From NCBI GenBank assembly GCA_018003015.1, contig JAGNEZ010000014.1, positions 1-64,000 of the forward strand: DNA of 64,000 nt, read 5' to 3'. The notes under the pieces were generated by a model. The model did no database searches. It had not been told where the DNA came from and worked only from the letters and a program-made list of their open reading frames with translations. The position numbers were made by a program, and so were the translations under genes. Positions 55,471-64,000 of this stretch are shown piece after piece. The DNA is from Phycisphaerae bacterium (GTDB taxonomy: Bacteria; Planctomycetota; Phycisphaerae; UBA1845; PWPN01). Within the stretch, counting starts at the first letter, position 1, and each line of letters opens with the position of its first letter.

Positions 55471-56474
55471 GCGAGGAGGACAGCCAGTCGAGCGGACCCG
55501 GTCTCACCCGGCGAGGCTTCTTCCGCAAGAGCGCGGTGGCCGCCACCGGTGCCGCGGCCATCGCCGCTGCGGTCTCGCCCTTGCGGAAGATGTCGCCCGA
55601 CGACATCCCGACGCTGGAGCGCTTCCTGCAGAAGCACTACAAGGAGATGACCCCGGCCGAGATGCAGACCGCCCTGGATCGCATCGCCCGCGAGGTCGAG
55701 AATCGTTTTGCTGTCCGGCCGAGCCTCAGCGACGTCAAGCCCATGGTCGGCGTCGAGTTCGTCTATGCTCTGAACATCAGCCGGTGCATCGGCTGCCGGC
55801 GATGTGTCCATGCCTGCGTCAAGGAGAACAACCTGTCGCGGGCCCCTGAGATCCAGTACATCCGCGTCCTCAAGATGGAGAAGGGCAGCATCGATCTCGA
55901 GAGCTCGGACCATCATTACGATCCGCCGGTCGTGCCCGAGCACGACAGCTACTACATGCCCGTGCAGTGCCACCAGTGTGCCAAGCCGCCGTGCGTCAAG
56001 GTCTGCCCGGTCGAGGCCACCTGGCAGGAGCCCGATGGCCTCACGGTCATCGATTACGACTGGTGCATCGGCTGCCGCTATTGCGAAGCGGCCTGTCCTT
56101 ACTGGGCCCGGCGGTTCAACTTTGCCCAGCCGGAGTTGGCGGCCAAAGACCTCAATCCGGACATGAGCTACCTGTCCAACCGGCCGCGGCCAAAGGGCGT
56201 CATGGAGAAGTGCACTTTCTGTCTGCACCGCACGCGGGTCGGGAAGCTGCCCGCCTGCGTCGAGGTTTGCCCGACCGGATCGCGCAAGTTCGGCAACGTG
56301 CTGGACCCCGAGAGCGAGGTGAGCTACATCCTGCGGCACAAACGGGTGTTCGTTCTCAAGGAAGAGGTCGGCACGCTCCCCCGGTTCTTCTACTACTTCG
56401 ACGAGCGCGGAAGCCGCTACCACGAGTCGGTTGAATCCGGCCAGGCCACGGAACGGGGTGGAGGTGGGGGATGA
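55467..56474 (+). CDS. Tat-exported four-cluster ferredoxin subunit (NrfC/HybA-like)
   Basis: A 335-residue protein. A twin-arginine signal ('TRRGFFRKSAVAATG', Arg15-Arg16) is followed by sixteen cluster cysteines in four groups: 107/110/113/117, 168/171/176/180, 200/203/206/210 and 249/252/264/268, matching four [4Fe-4S] clusters. This is the arrangement of NrfC, HybA, DsrO and PsrB-type electron-transfer subunits, which pair with an NrfD-like membrane protein. The C-terminus ends in a Gly-rich stretch. It overlaps the neighbouring genes by 4 bases at both ends. It would carry electrons between the quinone site of the NrfD subunit and periplasmic cytochromes. Confidence 0.95.
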   Translation: MSEEDSQSSGPGLTRRGFFRKSAVAATGAAAIAAAVSPLRKMSPDDIPTLERFLQKHYKEMTPAEMQTALDRIAREVENRFAVRPSLSDVKPMVGVEFVYALNISRCIGCRRCVHACVKENNLSRAPEIQYIRVLKMEKGSIDLESSDHHYDPPVVPEHDSYYMPVQCHQCAKPPCVKVCPVEATWQEPDGLTVIDYDWCIGCRYCEAACPYWARRFNFAQPELAAKDLNPDMSYLSNRPRPKGVMEKCTFCLHRTRVGKLPACVEVCPTGSRKFGNVLDPESEVSYILRHKRVFVLKEEVGTLPRFFYYFDERGSRYHESVESGQATERGGGGG

Positions 56475-57718
56475 AGCGATACCTCACCTTCCTCCGGCAG
56501 TGCGCCCAGATCAGCTTCGTCGGCGACTGGCGCTACTACACCTGGATGACCATCCTGACCGTTCTCTCGCTGGTCGGCCTGCACGCCTGGTGTACGCAGC
56601 TGGTGAACGGCCTCGTGACCACGGGCATGACCGACCAGGTGTCGTGGGGGGTGTACATCGCCAACTTCACCTATCTTGTGGGCCTGGCGGCCGCGGCGGC
56701 CATGCTGGTCATTCCGGTCTACATCTATCGCAACATGCACCTTTACCACGTGGTCATCTTCGGCGAACTGCTGGCCGTCGCAGTGATCGTCATGTGCCTG
56801 CTGTTCGTGACTGTGGATCTCGGCCGGCCGGATCGCTTCGCTCACCTGCTGCAGCGGTTCAATTTCCCGGTTTCCATGCTGACCTGGGACGTTATCGCCC
56901 TCAACGGCTACCTGATCCTCAACCTGCACATCTGCGGGTACCTGATCTACTGCGCCTACTGCGAGCGGGAGCCGTCCAAGGTCTTCTACGTGCCCTTTGT
57001 GTTCGTGGCCATCGTCTGGGCGGTGAGCATCCACACCGTGACCGCGTTCCTGTACGTCGGGCTCGGCGGCCGGCCGTTCTGGAACTCCGCGATCATTGCG
57101 CCCCGCTTCCTGGCCAGTGCGTTCGCGGCCGGGCCGGCGTTCATCATCCTGACGCTGCAGATCGTGCGGCACTACACCCGGTACCACGTTGGCGACGACG
57201 CCCTGCTGACCCTGCGACGGATTGTGCAGGTCGCCACGATCATCAACATCTTCCTGCTGGGTTGCGAGCTGTTCACCGAGTTTTACTCCGACTCGGCCCA
57301 CATTGCCTCGTCGCGCTACCTGTTCTTCGGCCTTCACGACCGGCACGCGCTGGTCCCTTGGATCTGGACGGCGGTCGCGTTCAACGTCCTGGCGACAATT
57401 CTGCTTGTGCTGCCCGCTTCTCGGGGCCTCAAGGTTCTGAACGTGGCCTGCGTGCTGACCATCGTGGGCATCTGGATCGAGAAAGGGATGGGGCTGATCG
57501 TCCCGGCGTTCATCCCCACTCCGCTGGGCGAAGTTGTCGAGTACGTGCCCACCCTGCACGAGGTCCAGATCTGCCTGGGCATCTGGGCGTTTGGCCTGTT
57601 GCTGTATACCCTGTTTGTGCGTATGGCGGTGCCGGTGCTCTCCGGCGAGCTGACCTATCGCAGGGACCATGGCGTTTCATACGAAGATCACCGTCGGGCG
57701 ACCGCCGAGACGGTCTGA
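56471..57718 (+). CDS. NrfD/PsrC-family quinone-interacting membrane subunit
   Basis: A 415-residue protein with about nine to ten membrane helices, e.g. 'VSWGVYIANFTYLVGLAAAAAMLVIPVYI', 'GYLILNLHICGYLIYCAYC', 'FIILTLQIVRHYT' and 'VCVLTIVGIWIEKGMGLIVPAF'. The 'WGVYIANFTYLVGLAA' and 'SIHTVTAFLYVG' blocks are typical NrfD/DsrP-type features. It anchors the Fe-S subunit and exchanges electrons with menaquinone. The ATG overlaps the preceding stop (ATGA). It is larger than E. coli NrfD (about 318 residues), closer to the PsrC/HmcC/DsrP size class. 17 bases separate it from the octaheme gene. Confidence 0.94.
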   Translation: MKRYLTFLRQCAQISFVGDWRYYTWMTILTVLSLVGLHAWCTQLVNGLVTTGMTDQVSWGVYIANFTYLVGLAAAAAMLVIPVYIYRNMHLYHVVIFGELLAVAVIVMCLLFVTVDLGRPDRFAHLLQRFNFPVSMLTWDVIALNGYLILNLHICGYLIYCAYCEREPSKVFYVPFVFVAIVWAVSIHTVTAFLYVGLGGRPFWNSAIIAPRFLASAFAAGPAFIILTLQIVRHYTRYHVGDDALLTLRRIVQVATIINIFLLGCELFTEFYSDSAHIASSRYLFFGLHDRHALVPWIWTAVAFNVLATILLVLPASRGLKVLNVACVLTIVGIWIEKGMGLIVPAFIPTPLGEVVEYVPTLHEVQICLGIWAFGLLLYTLFVRMAVPVLSGELTYRRDHGVSYEDHRRATAETV

Positions 57719-57735
57719 AAGGGAGTGACCAAGAC

Positions 57736-59184
57736 ATGCAAGCCATTCGACCCATCCTGCTGAACCGTCTGGCGATCGTGCTGCTGGCCGCTTCACCGGC
57801 CTGGGCGGCCCCGTGGGGCCTGCCGGAGATCTCGGCCAAGAGCAAGGCCTGCATCGAGTGCCACCGCAAGGATAACACGCCGATCTATCAGCAATGGGGC
57901 GGCAGCAAGCACTTCCGGGCCCACATCGGCTGCTATGAATGTCATGCCGCCCAGGACGGCGAGGGGGACGCTTTCAAGCATGAGGGCGAGCTCATCGCCA
58001 CGATCGTGTCGCCCAAGGACTGTGCCCGCTGCCACGAGAAGGAAACCGCCCAGTTCGGCGAGTCCCACCACTCCAAGGGCGCCCGCATCCTCGGCTCGCT
58101 GGACAACACCCTGGCCGAAGTGGTCGAGGGCAACAATGCCTTCAAGACGACCGGGTTCCCCGACGGCACCAGTGCCGCGGCGGTCAACGGTTGTTGGCAG
58201 TGCCACGGTTCGCAGGTCAAGGTCCTGCCCGGCGGCAAGCTTGATCCGGCCACCTGGCCGAACACCGGCATCGGGCGGATCAACCCGGACGGTTCCGAAG
58301 GCTCCTGCGCCGCCTGTCACAGCCGGCACAGCTTCTCGGCCTGGCAGGCTCGCCACCCGGACGCCTGCGGCAAGTGCCACATGGGACCTGATCATCCCCA
58401 GAAGGAGATCTACGAGGAGTCCAAGCACGGTATCGCCTTCAAAGCCTTCCGCGAGAAGCTCAACATGGACTCGGCCAAGTGGGTTCTGGGCGAGGACTAC
58501 AGCAGCGCTCCGACCTGTGCGACCTGTCACATGAGCGCCACGAAGAACCAGGCGCTCAACCACGACATCGGGCTGCGGATCAGCTGGAACAACCGGCCGG
58601 CGGTCTCCATCCGTCCCGAGGCAAGCGATCAGAAGATGGGGCTTCCGGGAGCGAGCGTGGACTGGAAAGCCCGCCGGGCGAACATGCAGAACGTCTGCCT
58701 CAACTGCCATGCGAAGCAGTGGGTGGACAACTTCTATGTGCAGTATGACGGACTGATCGAGCTGTACCACGACAAGTTCGCCAAGCCCGGCCTGGAGCTG
58801 TACGAGCTGGCCAAGCCTTTGTTGGTACCGATCGAGTTCGCGAACGCCGTCGATTTCACCTGGTATGAGATCTGGCACCACGAGGGCCGCCGCGCCCGCC
58901 ACGGGGCCTCGATGATGGGACCCGACTACACCCACTGGCACGGGACTTACGAGGTCGCCAAGCACTTCTACGCGCACTATGTGCCGGAACTCCGCGGGCT
59001 GGCCGAGGAAAACGCCAAAGCTGCCGAACCCGCCAAGGCCGAGGCGGCCAAGAAGCTCCAGGCCAAGCTGGACGAGGTGCTGGCCTCCGCGAACCACCGG
59101 TGGTTCATCAACCAGATGGACGCCGCCGAGAAGGACCGTCGGGCCAAGGCGGCCGAGGATTTCCGCAAGCGGTACAGCAAGTGA
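57736..59184 (+). CDS. Octaheme cytochrome c, hydroxylamine oxidoreductase family
   Basis: A 482-residue periplasmic protein. The signal peptide covers about residues 1-24. Eight CxxCH sites follow at 39, 66, 96, 153, 191, 211, 261 and 321 (first Cys). After heme 8 come 'NFYVQYDGLIELYHDKF' and then 'WHHEGRRARHGASMMGPDYTHWHG' (380-403), which is a diagnostic HAO-family block. HAO enzymes oxidise hydroxylamine or hydrazine, while relatives (epsilon-type Hao) can reduce nitrite or hydroxylamine. Whether the cross-linking Tyr of HAO is present needs alignment; Tyr398 in 'GPDY' is in about the right place. A C-terminal Lys/Ala/Glu-rich helix (425-480) has no membrane segment. GGGAG lies about 10 nt upstream of ATG. 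It is the last gene of the four-gene operon. Confidence 0.9.
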   Translation: MQAIRPILLNRLAIVLLAASPAWAAPWGLPEISAKSKACIECHRKDNTPIYQQWGGSKHFRAHIGCYECHAAQDGEGDAFKHEGELIATIVSPKDCARCHEKETAQFGESHHSKGARILGSLDNTLAEVVEGNNAFKTTGFPDGTSAAAVNGCWQCHGSQVKVLPGGKLDPATWPNTGIGRINPDGSEGSCAACHSRHSFSAWQARHPDACGKCHMGPDHPQKEIYEESKHGIAFKAFREKLNMDSAKWVLGEDYSSAPTCATCHMSATKNQALNHDIGLRISWNNRPAVSIRPEASDQKMGLPGASVDWKARRANMQNVCLNCHAKQWVDNFYVQYDGLIELYHDKFAKPGLELYELAKPLLVPIEFANAVDFTWYEIWHHEGRRARHGASMMGPDYTHWHGTYEVAKHFYAHYVPELRGLAEENAKAAEPAKAEAAKKLQAKLDEVLASANHRWFINQMDAAEKDRRAKAAEDFRKRYSK

Positions 59185-59728
59185 TTTCGTGGAACTTCCG
59201 TTTCGTTCGCTCATCCAATTGAGGATCCTGGAGGATCGTCCGGGGAAGGTGTGGCCACACCTGACGCCGGCCTCGCGTTTTGGGGTCAGCGAGTCCGTGT
59301 TGAGCGGTCGCTTGTGGTCGCGCTGCCTGGGGTGAACGCCTGCCCGGAGCGTGTTTGGCGACCCAATGACGACTGAGAGGGGCGTTCTTGCCTGGAAGAG
59401 GCGGTGGACGCGTTGCGACCGTCTTCTTATGGGCTCGGTGTGGTCTTGAGGCCCCGCCCACCGCCGAATCGGATCAGAAGGGTTACGAGGTTCTGGCTCA
59501 GGGCGATTCTGCTTCGGATTCGAGTGTGCACCTTGACAGGAGGGCCAAAATCATTACACTGGGAGTTTGGGAGGTGCTGGGGAGCCACAGCCACGGTGGC
59601 CGCAGTACAGGAACGGAGTAACACCCTGAGACCTTCGCCGGCTGGCGAGCCTTCGATCCGTGGGATGACGGCGTTATGTCATCCGCGGAACGGGGATGGT
59701 TTCTCACCCCTGTAACCGGAGTCCGACC
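59185..59728. other. Intergenic region ahead of the metalloprotease
   Basis: 544 bases without a supported gene. It holds a weak 5-bp stem (GATCC/GGATC, 59224-59237) shortly after the octaheme stop and a stable hairpin leader near its right end. It probably contains the transcript end of the cytochrome operon and the promoter of the next gene. Confidence 0.5.
59658..59688 (+). other. Structured 5' leader hairpin
   Basis: GGATGAC (59663-59669) pairs with GTCATCC (59678-59684) around an 8-nt loop. The outer CCG/CGG pairing extends the stem across a small internal bulge. A second smaller pairing (GGGG with CCCC at about 59692-59710) follows. It lies 41 bases before the ATG, so the stem may control translation or transcript stability. 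I do not recognise a known riboswitch class. Confidence 0.45.
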
Positions 59729-62700
59729 ATGTTTACGAATGCGCGTGTCTCCACTTTTCTGGTCTTGAGCTCTATCGCGACGTTGTGCGGCCCCGCGGGT
59801 GCCGATGCGGATCAGCGCAAGTTCGGGGTGATGCTGGCGACCGCGCCGAAGTCGGCCCAACCGCTGCTCCCCAACCCGGATGACGTCTGGAACCAGTACT
59901 TCAATATCGTAGACCCGACCGTTGGTTCTTTTGCCCAGTACTGGAACGAGATCTCGTACGGCGCGGTGACAGTGAGCGGCGACGTGGTCGGCTGGATTCA
60001 TCTCCCCTGGCCGATCCTGCCCACGGCCGCAAACGGGAGTGCCATCCAGCACACCTATCTGGGGGTGGGCGGGGCGCTGAGTATGATGGGCGAGCCGTTC
60101 TCCGACGGCGCGCCCATGTACGAGGTCTCCGACATCTCCGGGAATTCTCGGGTCACCAACTTGACCGCCCCCACCGAGGGGCCGCCCGCCGACGGGTGGT
60201 GGACGCCGGGCGAGCGTTTCCGCGATCTCAACGGTGATGGCCGGTACAGCGCCTACATCGAGGAGAGTTACGACGGATATGATCGCGCGGACTCGGCGAC
60301 TCCGCCGAACTGCCTGGGAGGCGACGGCGTCATCGGTGCGGGGGAGTTCGATGACAGCAACCGCAACGGCGTCTGGGATATTCCGGAGCCCTTCGAGGAC
60401 TTCCTGCGGGTCTATGTTTACACCTCGGATGCCTCGCGCCGCTGGGTGAAGTGCGACCCGAGCCCCAACAACCCCGACCCCGCGTCGCGCCAGTGGGCCA
60501 TTGACTACATCACCGCGAACTATCCCGGCGTCGACCCGATTACTGGCGCGAGCACTGCGGCGATCATCATCGCGCACTGCGGCAACGGCAAGTACGACGG
60601 ACCGGAGCGGTGGAGCGAGCGGGGCAACACCAAGATGAGGTTTGACGACTACCGAGGCAGCCCGACGACGCCGCGTCCGTGCGATGACCCGGCGACGGGC
60701 GAGCCGAGCGCCAATCCGTGGAAGTGGGACTATGACGGCTGGTGGCAGGCGTATTTCACGGACCTGCACACCATGACGCCCAACGCCGTGCTGCCGGCCA
60801 CGCTTCCGCCCGCCCCGACCTGGGTGGAGCGCATTCCCAATATGGTCGAGTTCGACCCGACGGCGGCGAGGGTCTTCGAGCCCAATGTGGGCGGCACCAA
60901 GGCCCGGTCCGGACTGAACAACTTCCCGCTGCCACCCCCCTCGGGCAACAATTGCATGGGGACGGTCGACCCGCCCTCAATTGGCAACGGGGACATGGAT
61001 GGCGGCTATGCGGTTCACACCGGCACCACCATCTACCCGGACGCGACCGGCTACTATGACGGCCAGGCGGAGTTCAGCGACCTGCCCTCCTCGATCTACC
61101 ACGCCAGGAGTGTTTCCGGCATCGACTACGGCGGGGACGGACGGCTGGGCGAAGTGACCTCCCCTGCCAGCACGAACCCCTTCGGGGAGGACCGGGGGGC
61201 AGGGGATCCCGGCGCCCCCGCGCCCAACGACGGGATCATTGGACCGGGTGGACCGGGGGCCTACAATCTAACCGGCCAGAACGGCTACGATGGCGGGAAC
61301 GTCCTGAACCTCGAGTACCTCACCTGGTTCAATGCCCCGGTCAACGACCCCGCCTACATCCCCACCACGCCGGTGGAGGTGCTCAAGCGCGACTACAACC
61401 TGGACGGGCTGCTGGATCAGGGCAGCGTCCGGCTCGCGGGCACGGATAATTACGCCTGGGATGCCGATCCCGGCAACAGCAACGACGGCAGCCCGAGCGA
61501 GGGGTACCCCTTCAACCGGAAGCGACTGACCGAGGACACGGTCGAAGCCCTGGACGCGAGCACCGACTGGAACCATCTCGTCTCGGGAGCGAGCACCGCC
61601 AACCCGGTGTTCAGCGGTTTCACCCTGCTTCCGGGCGGGCTGTATCCAGGCGGCCTTGCCCCCGGCGGACGCGGGCTCTTCCAGCTACCCGCCCCGGGCA
61701 TGGACCTGCCCATCCAGACGAGGATCGACAAGACCGCGGCCACGAACACTGCCGACCTGGCCGCCAACACGTACAGCAACACGCGGGTCATCGCGTTCTC
61801 CGATTTTGCCACCTCGGTGGACACGATTGGTGAGACCGGCAGCTCGGACGAGTCCGGCTTCGCCAAGGGCCTGATGAATCACGAGTTTCTGCACAGTTGG
61901 GAAGGCTACCCCGATCTTTACGACTACGACGAGTATCTCACCGGACCGACGATCATCAACACCCCGATCGGCGGGTGGTGCATCATGGCCGGCGGCCCGG
62001 TGCATCCCGCGCCGATCCTCAAGGAAGCTTCGGGGTGGATCCGGAGCAACGACCTGATGGAGATCCTGCCTCCGTCGATCGAGTGGCCGGTGACGCTGAA
62101 GGACTACTCCTTCGATCCGGTCTCGTCGGTCTACTATTTCGAGAACACCGTCTACCCCGGCGAGCGCTTCTACTTCTGGCGGGTGACCCGGCACGACTAC
62201 GACCCGCCTTACGCGGACCGGGTCAATTTCAACGCCGCCGCGCCCGGCGAGGGCGTGGTGATCCTGCATGCCGATCTGGGAGCCAATCCCTCCGGCCTGC
62301 CCCAGCAGCAGCGACTCGGCTCGCACTTCGTCTACAACATCGTTCAGGCGGACGGGCAGCACCAGCTCGAGACCGGCGAGAACGGGGGCGACAATGGCGA
62401 CTGCTATCCCGGATCCCAGGGCGTCACGGTGTGGAACGACACCACCAACCCGAGTTCCCGGTGGTACGGTCAGCTGCCGAGCGGTCTGTCCATCACCCAC
62501 ATCGTGACCGAGCCGACCCAGTCGATCGTCACCTTCCTCTGGCAGCCGCACATCGTGCCCGAGTTGCGATTCCTGAATCCGCCCGGCGGGGTCATCATGG
62601 GTACCGGGGCGAGTGCCTACTTCCCGCTCAAGTACGAGGCCTGGGATGCCTACGGCGGGACGACCATCCGGCTGTTTTTCGTCGACGACGTGACCAAGGC

Positions 62701-64000
62701 GGCGAATCCGTACGGTGGTACGGAGCTCACCGATCCCGCGAACCCGCTGGTCAAGCTGCCGGGGGCGGTGCAGGACGGCTTCCACGTCCCGCTGAGCGCC
62801 CTACCCAAGGATGGCACCTATTACTTCTACGCAGAGCTGACGCCAGGGACCTCGCCGACCGGCACGGAGCGTGCCGCGACGACCCCGCACGCCGGATGGC
62901 TGAACACCGGCCGGGGCTCGATCGCCGACCTGACAGTCGATGCCACCAAGTCGAAGCTCGAGACCTGGATCATCGAGTGTGTGGACGAAACCGCGCCCGG
63001 ACAGGAAGTCTGGCAAGTCAAGGGCAGCGTGTCCGGCCTGCAGGCCGGCAAGGCGACCACCGGGGTGGATTACATCACCGACGACGGGGGAGTCGCGTTC
63101 CGCGTCGACTGGGCCGGCATCACGCCGATGGACGCGGCGTCGGTCAGCGTTTCGAATACCGACGGCGTCTACCGGCTGGACGATCCCACCCCGTCAAGCC
63201 CCTTTATCGCGAGCGAGTTCAAGACGAACGACACGGTACGGATTCTCGAGGGCCCCAAGCCCGGCTGGTACGTAGTCAAATCGGTGCTGGGCCCCACCAG
63301 CCTGGAGCTTGCCTCGGATCCGGGCAGCGGCACCGGCGTCTCCTATCGCGTGCACAGCTTCAAAGCCAATACGATGGTCACCCCGCCAGACCGATTCACC
63401 ATGGTCACGACCGGCAAGACGCCGCACAGCCTGCCGATCCGCATCGTCCACGGGCAGATCGTGCCCGCGGTCAATGCCGTCATCCAGGTGACCTTCCCGA
63501 ACGAGCCCTACAATCCGCTCCACCAGTTGCCCCTCGCCGCCCGCTTTGACGCCACCGGTTCCCGCGACGAGTTCGGGCTGATCAACAACGAGTTGGTTTG
63601 CACGTGGGATTTCGGCGACGGCAGCCCGATCGAGATCGGCACGGTCGTGTACCACACTTACACGGACTACCAGACGGGCGGATACACGGCCATCCTGACG
63701 GTAATCAATCCGGCCACCGGAGCCAATGCGACGGCCACGACCCTGATCACCGCTCGCCCGGGTGACACCGACAGCGACGGGGTGGAGGATCCGGCCGACA
63801 ACTGCCCGACCGTCGCCAACCCCGACCAGGCCGATTCGAACGGAAACGGGATTGGCGATCTCTGCGATCCCGGCATCATCACGGACCTCGCCGTCGACCC
63901 CAAGGAGGCCTTGTCCACGATCACGGTGCCGGAGGGGGCGACGGCCACGTTCCGAGTCAAACTGACCATGGCTCCCCCGCCACCCTCGAACACGATGCAA
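59729..64000 (+). CDS. Very large M6-like secreted metalloprotease (partial at window end)
   Basis: The frame is open from the ATG at 59729 to the last base (1424 codons, no stop), so the gene continues beyond the window. A signal peptide covers about residues 1-26. The N-terminal region (30-700) is Gly/Asp/Pro-rich with calcium-loop-like 'DLNGDGRYSAY' and 'DSNRNGVWDIPEP'. The zinc motif is His718-Glu719-Phe-Leu-His722 in 'MNHEFLHSWEGYPDLYDYD', matching the M6 (immune inhibitor A) pattern HExxH...PDxYD. Beta domains follow, then a PKD-like domain ('CTWDFGDGSP') and thrombospondin type-3-like loops ('DTDSDGVEDPADNCPTVANPDQADSNGNG'). GGAG 7 nt before ATG supports the start. It is likely secreted protein-degrading machinery with Ca-dependent folding. 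Large antisense frames overlap it but are not genes. Confidence 0.85.
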   Translation, partial: MFTNARVSTFLVLSSIATLCGPAGADADQRKFGVMLATAPKSAQPLLPNPDDVWNQYFNIVDPTVGSFAQYWNEISYGAVTVSGDVVGWIHLPWPILPTAANGSAIQHTYLGVGGALSMMGEPFSDGAPMYEVSDISGNSRVTNLTAPTEGPPADGWWTPGERFRDLNGDGRYSAYIEESYDGYDRADSATPPNCLGGDGVIGAGEFDDSNRNGVWDIPEPFEDFLRVYVYTSDASRRWVKCDPSPNNPDPASRQWAIDYITANYPGVDPITGASTAAIIIAHCGNGKYDGPERWSERGNTKMRFDDYRGSPTTPRPCDDPATGEPSANPWKWDYDGWWQAYFTDLHTMTPNAVLPATLPPAPTWVERIPNMVEFDPTAARVFEPNVGGTKARSGLNNFPLPPPSGNNCMGTVDPPSIGNGDMDGGYAVHTGTTIYPDATGYYDGQAEFSDLPSSIYHARSVSGIDYGGDGRLGEVTSPASTNPFGEDRGAGDPGAPAPNDGIIGPGGPGAYNLTGQNGYDGGNVLNLEYLTWFNAPVNDPAYIPTTPVEVLKRDYNLDGLLDQGSVRLAGTDNYAWDADPGNSNDGSPSEGYPFNRKRLTEDTVEALDASTDWNHLVSGASTANPVFSGFTLLPGGLYPGGLAPGGRGLFQLPAPGMDLPIQTRIDKTAATNTADLAANTYSNTRVIAFSDFATSVDTIGETGSSDESGFAKGLMNHEFLHSWEGYPDLYDYDEYLTGPTIINTPIGGWCIMAGGPVHPAPILKEASGWIRSNDLMEILPPSIEWPVTLKDYSFDPVSSVYYFENTVYPGERFYFWRVTRHDYDPPYADRVNFNAAAPGEGVVILHADLGANPSGLPQQQRLGSHFVYNIVQADGQHQLETGENGGDNGDCYPGSQGVTVWNDTTNPSSRWYGQLPSGLSITHIVTEPTQSIVTFLWQPHIVPELRFLNPPGGVIMGTGASAYFPLKYEAWDAYGGTTIRLFFVDDVTKAANPYGGTELTDPANPLVKLPGAVQDGFHVPLSALPKDGTYYFYAELTPGTSPTGTERAATTPHAGWLNTGRGSIADLTVDATKSKLETWIIECVDETAPGQEVWQVKGSVSGLQAGKATTGVDYITDDGGVAFRVDWAGITPMDAASVSVSNTDGVYRLDDPTPSSPFIASEFKTNDTVRILEGPKPGWYVVKSVLGPTSLELASDPGSGTGVSYRVHSFKANTMVTPPDRFTMVTTGKTPHSLPIRIVHGQIVPAVNAVIQVTFPNEPYNPLHQLPLAARFDATGSRDEFGLINNELVCTWDFGDGSPIEIGTVVYHTYTDYQTGGYTAILTVINPATGANATATTLITARPGDTDSDGVEDPADNCPTVANPDQADSNGNGIGDLCDPGIITDLAVDPKEALSTITVPEGATATFRVKLTMAPPPPSNTMQ

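Noticed and set aside
56417-57670. 417-residue minus-strand frame over the NrfD gene
   Set aside because: Highly polar Asp/Gln/His repeats and no signal; the opposite strand encodes a complete membrane protein in a coupled operon.
59590-59640. Cobalamin- or c-di-GMP-riboswitch-like wording upstream of the metalloprotease
   Set aside because: The conserved core boxes of both classes are missing; only generic hairpins are present.
61897-63549. 550-residue plus-strand frame within the metalloprotease
   Set aside because: Arg-rich shadow in another frame; the metalloprotease frame has HExxH, PKD and Asp-loop motifs and is continuous.

Overview
The window looks like chromosome of a GC-rich, polysaccharide-degrading bacterium of the phylum Planctomycetota. 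The class cannot be fixed from sequence alone. This rests on several planctomycete-typical traits: stand-alone pseudopilin-like proteins with a prepilin N-terminus, dockerin-like Asp-rich C-termini on secreted proteins, many secreted GH172/DUF2961, DUF1080, GH2, GH43 and sulfatase genes, and start sites with AGGAG-type ribosome binding sites. No rRNA, tRNA, CRISPR array or complete mobile element was seen.

Layout. 432-12657 is a leftward run: GH172-like and GH43 hydrolases, a secreted HEAT-like protein, UvrA, a large C10 (streptopain-like) peptidase with a dockerin-like tail, and a GyrI-like ligand-binding protein. 12909-20230 holds an acidic protein of unknown function, an EamA transporter, a clan GH-A-like hydrolase, a DinB-like protein, a broken GH172 fragment, and a DUF192 lipoprotein followed by an RsbU/SpoIIE-type phosphatase. 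20624-31397 is a carbohydrate block: a DUF1080 lipoprotein divergent from a GH4 enzyme, two GH2 enzymes facing apart, a SnoaL-like protein and a two-domain DUF1080 protein. 31616-34080 is an SPFH plus zinc-ribbon pair resembling the Bacillus YdjI/YdjG membrane-stress partners. 34436-38806 carries MutM, a pseudopilin, a small Ca-binding protein, a histidine kinase and a winged-helix regulator beside a perfect palindrome. 38889-42607 is an ECF sigma / anti-sigma / PDZ-protein operon. 42787-53073 has SmpB, a sulfatase, D-3-phosphoglycerate dehydrogenase, a Kelch-repeat secreted protein, a sodium/solute symporter and a second pseudopilin.

The most interesting block is 54748-59184. It is a tight four-gene operon encoding a membrane-anchored tetraheme cytochrome c, a Tat-exported protein with four [4Fe-4S] sites, an NrfD/PsrC quinone-interacting membrane protein and an octaheme cytochrome of the hydroxylamine oxidoreductase (HAO) family. 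It is organised like an Nrf nitrite-reduction system with an HAO-family enzyme in the NrfA position, so a periplasmic quinone-linked nitrogen (or other N/S compound) redox system is the best inference. A stand-alone Clp N-domain protein lies just upstream. A very large M6-like metalloprotease gene with a structured leader begins at 59729 and runs off the window end.

Functions are inferred from motifs read by eye. No database search was run, and starts were chosen by ribosome binding site, signal peptide and family length.
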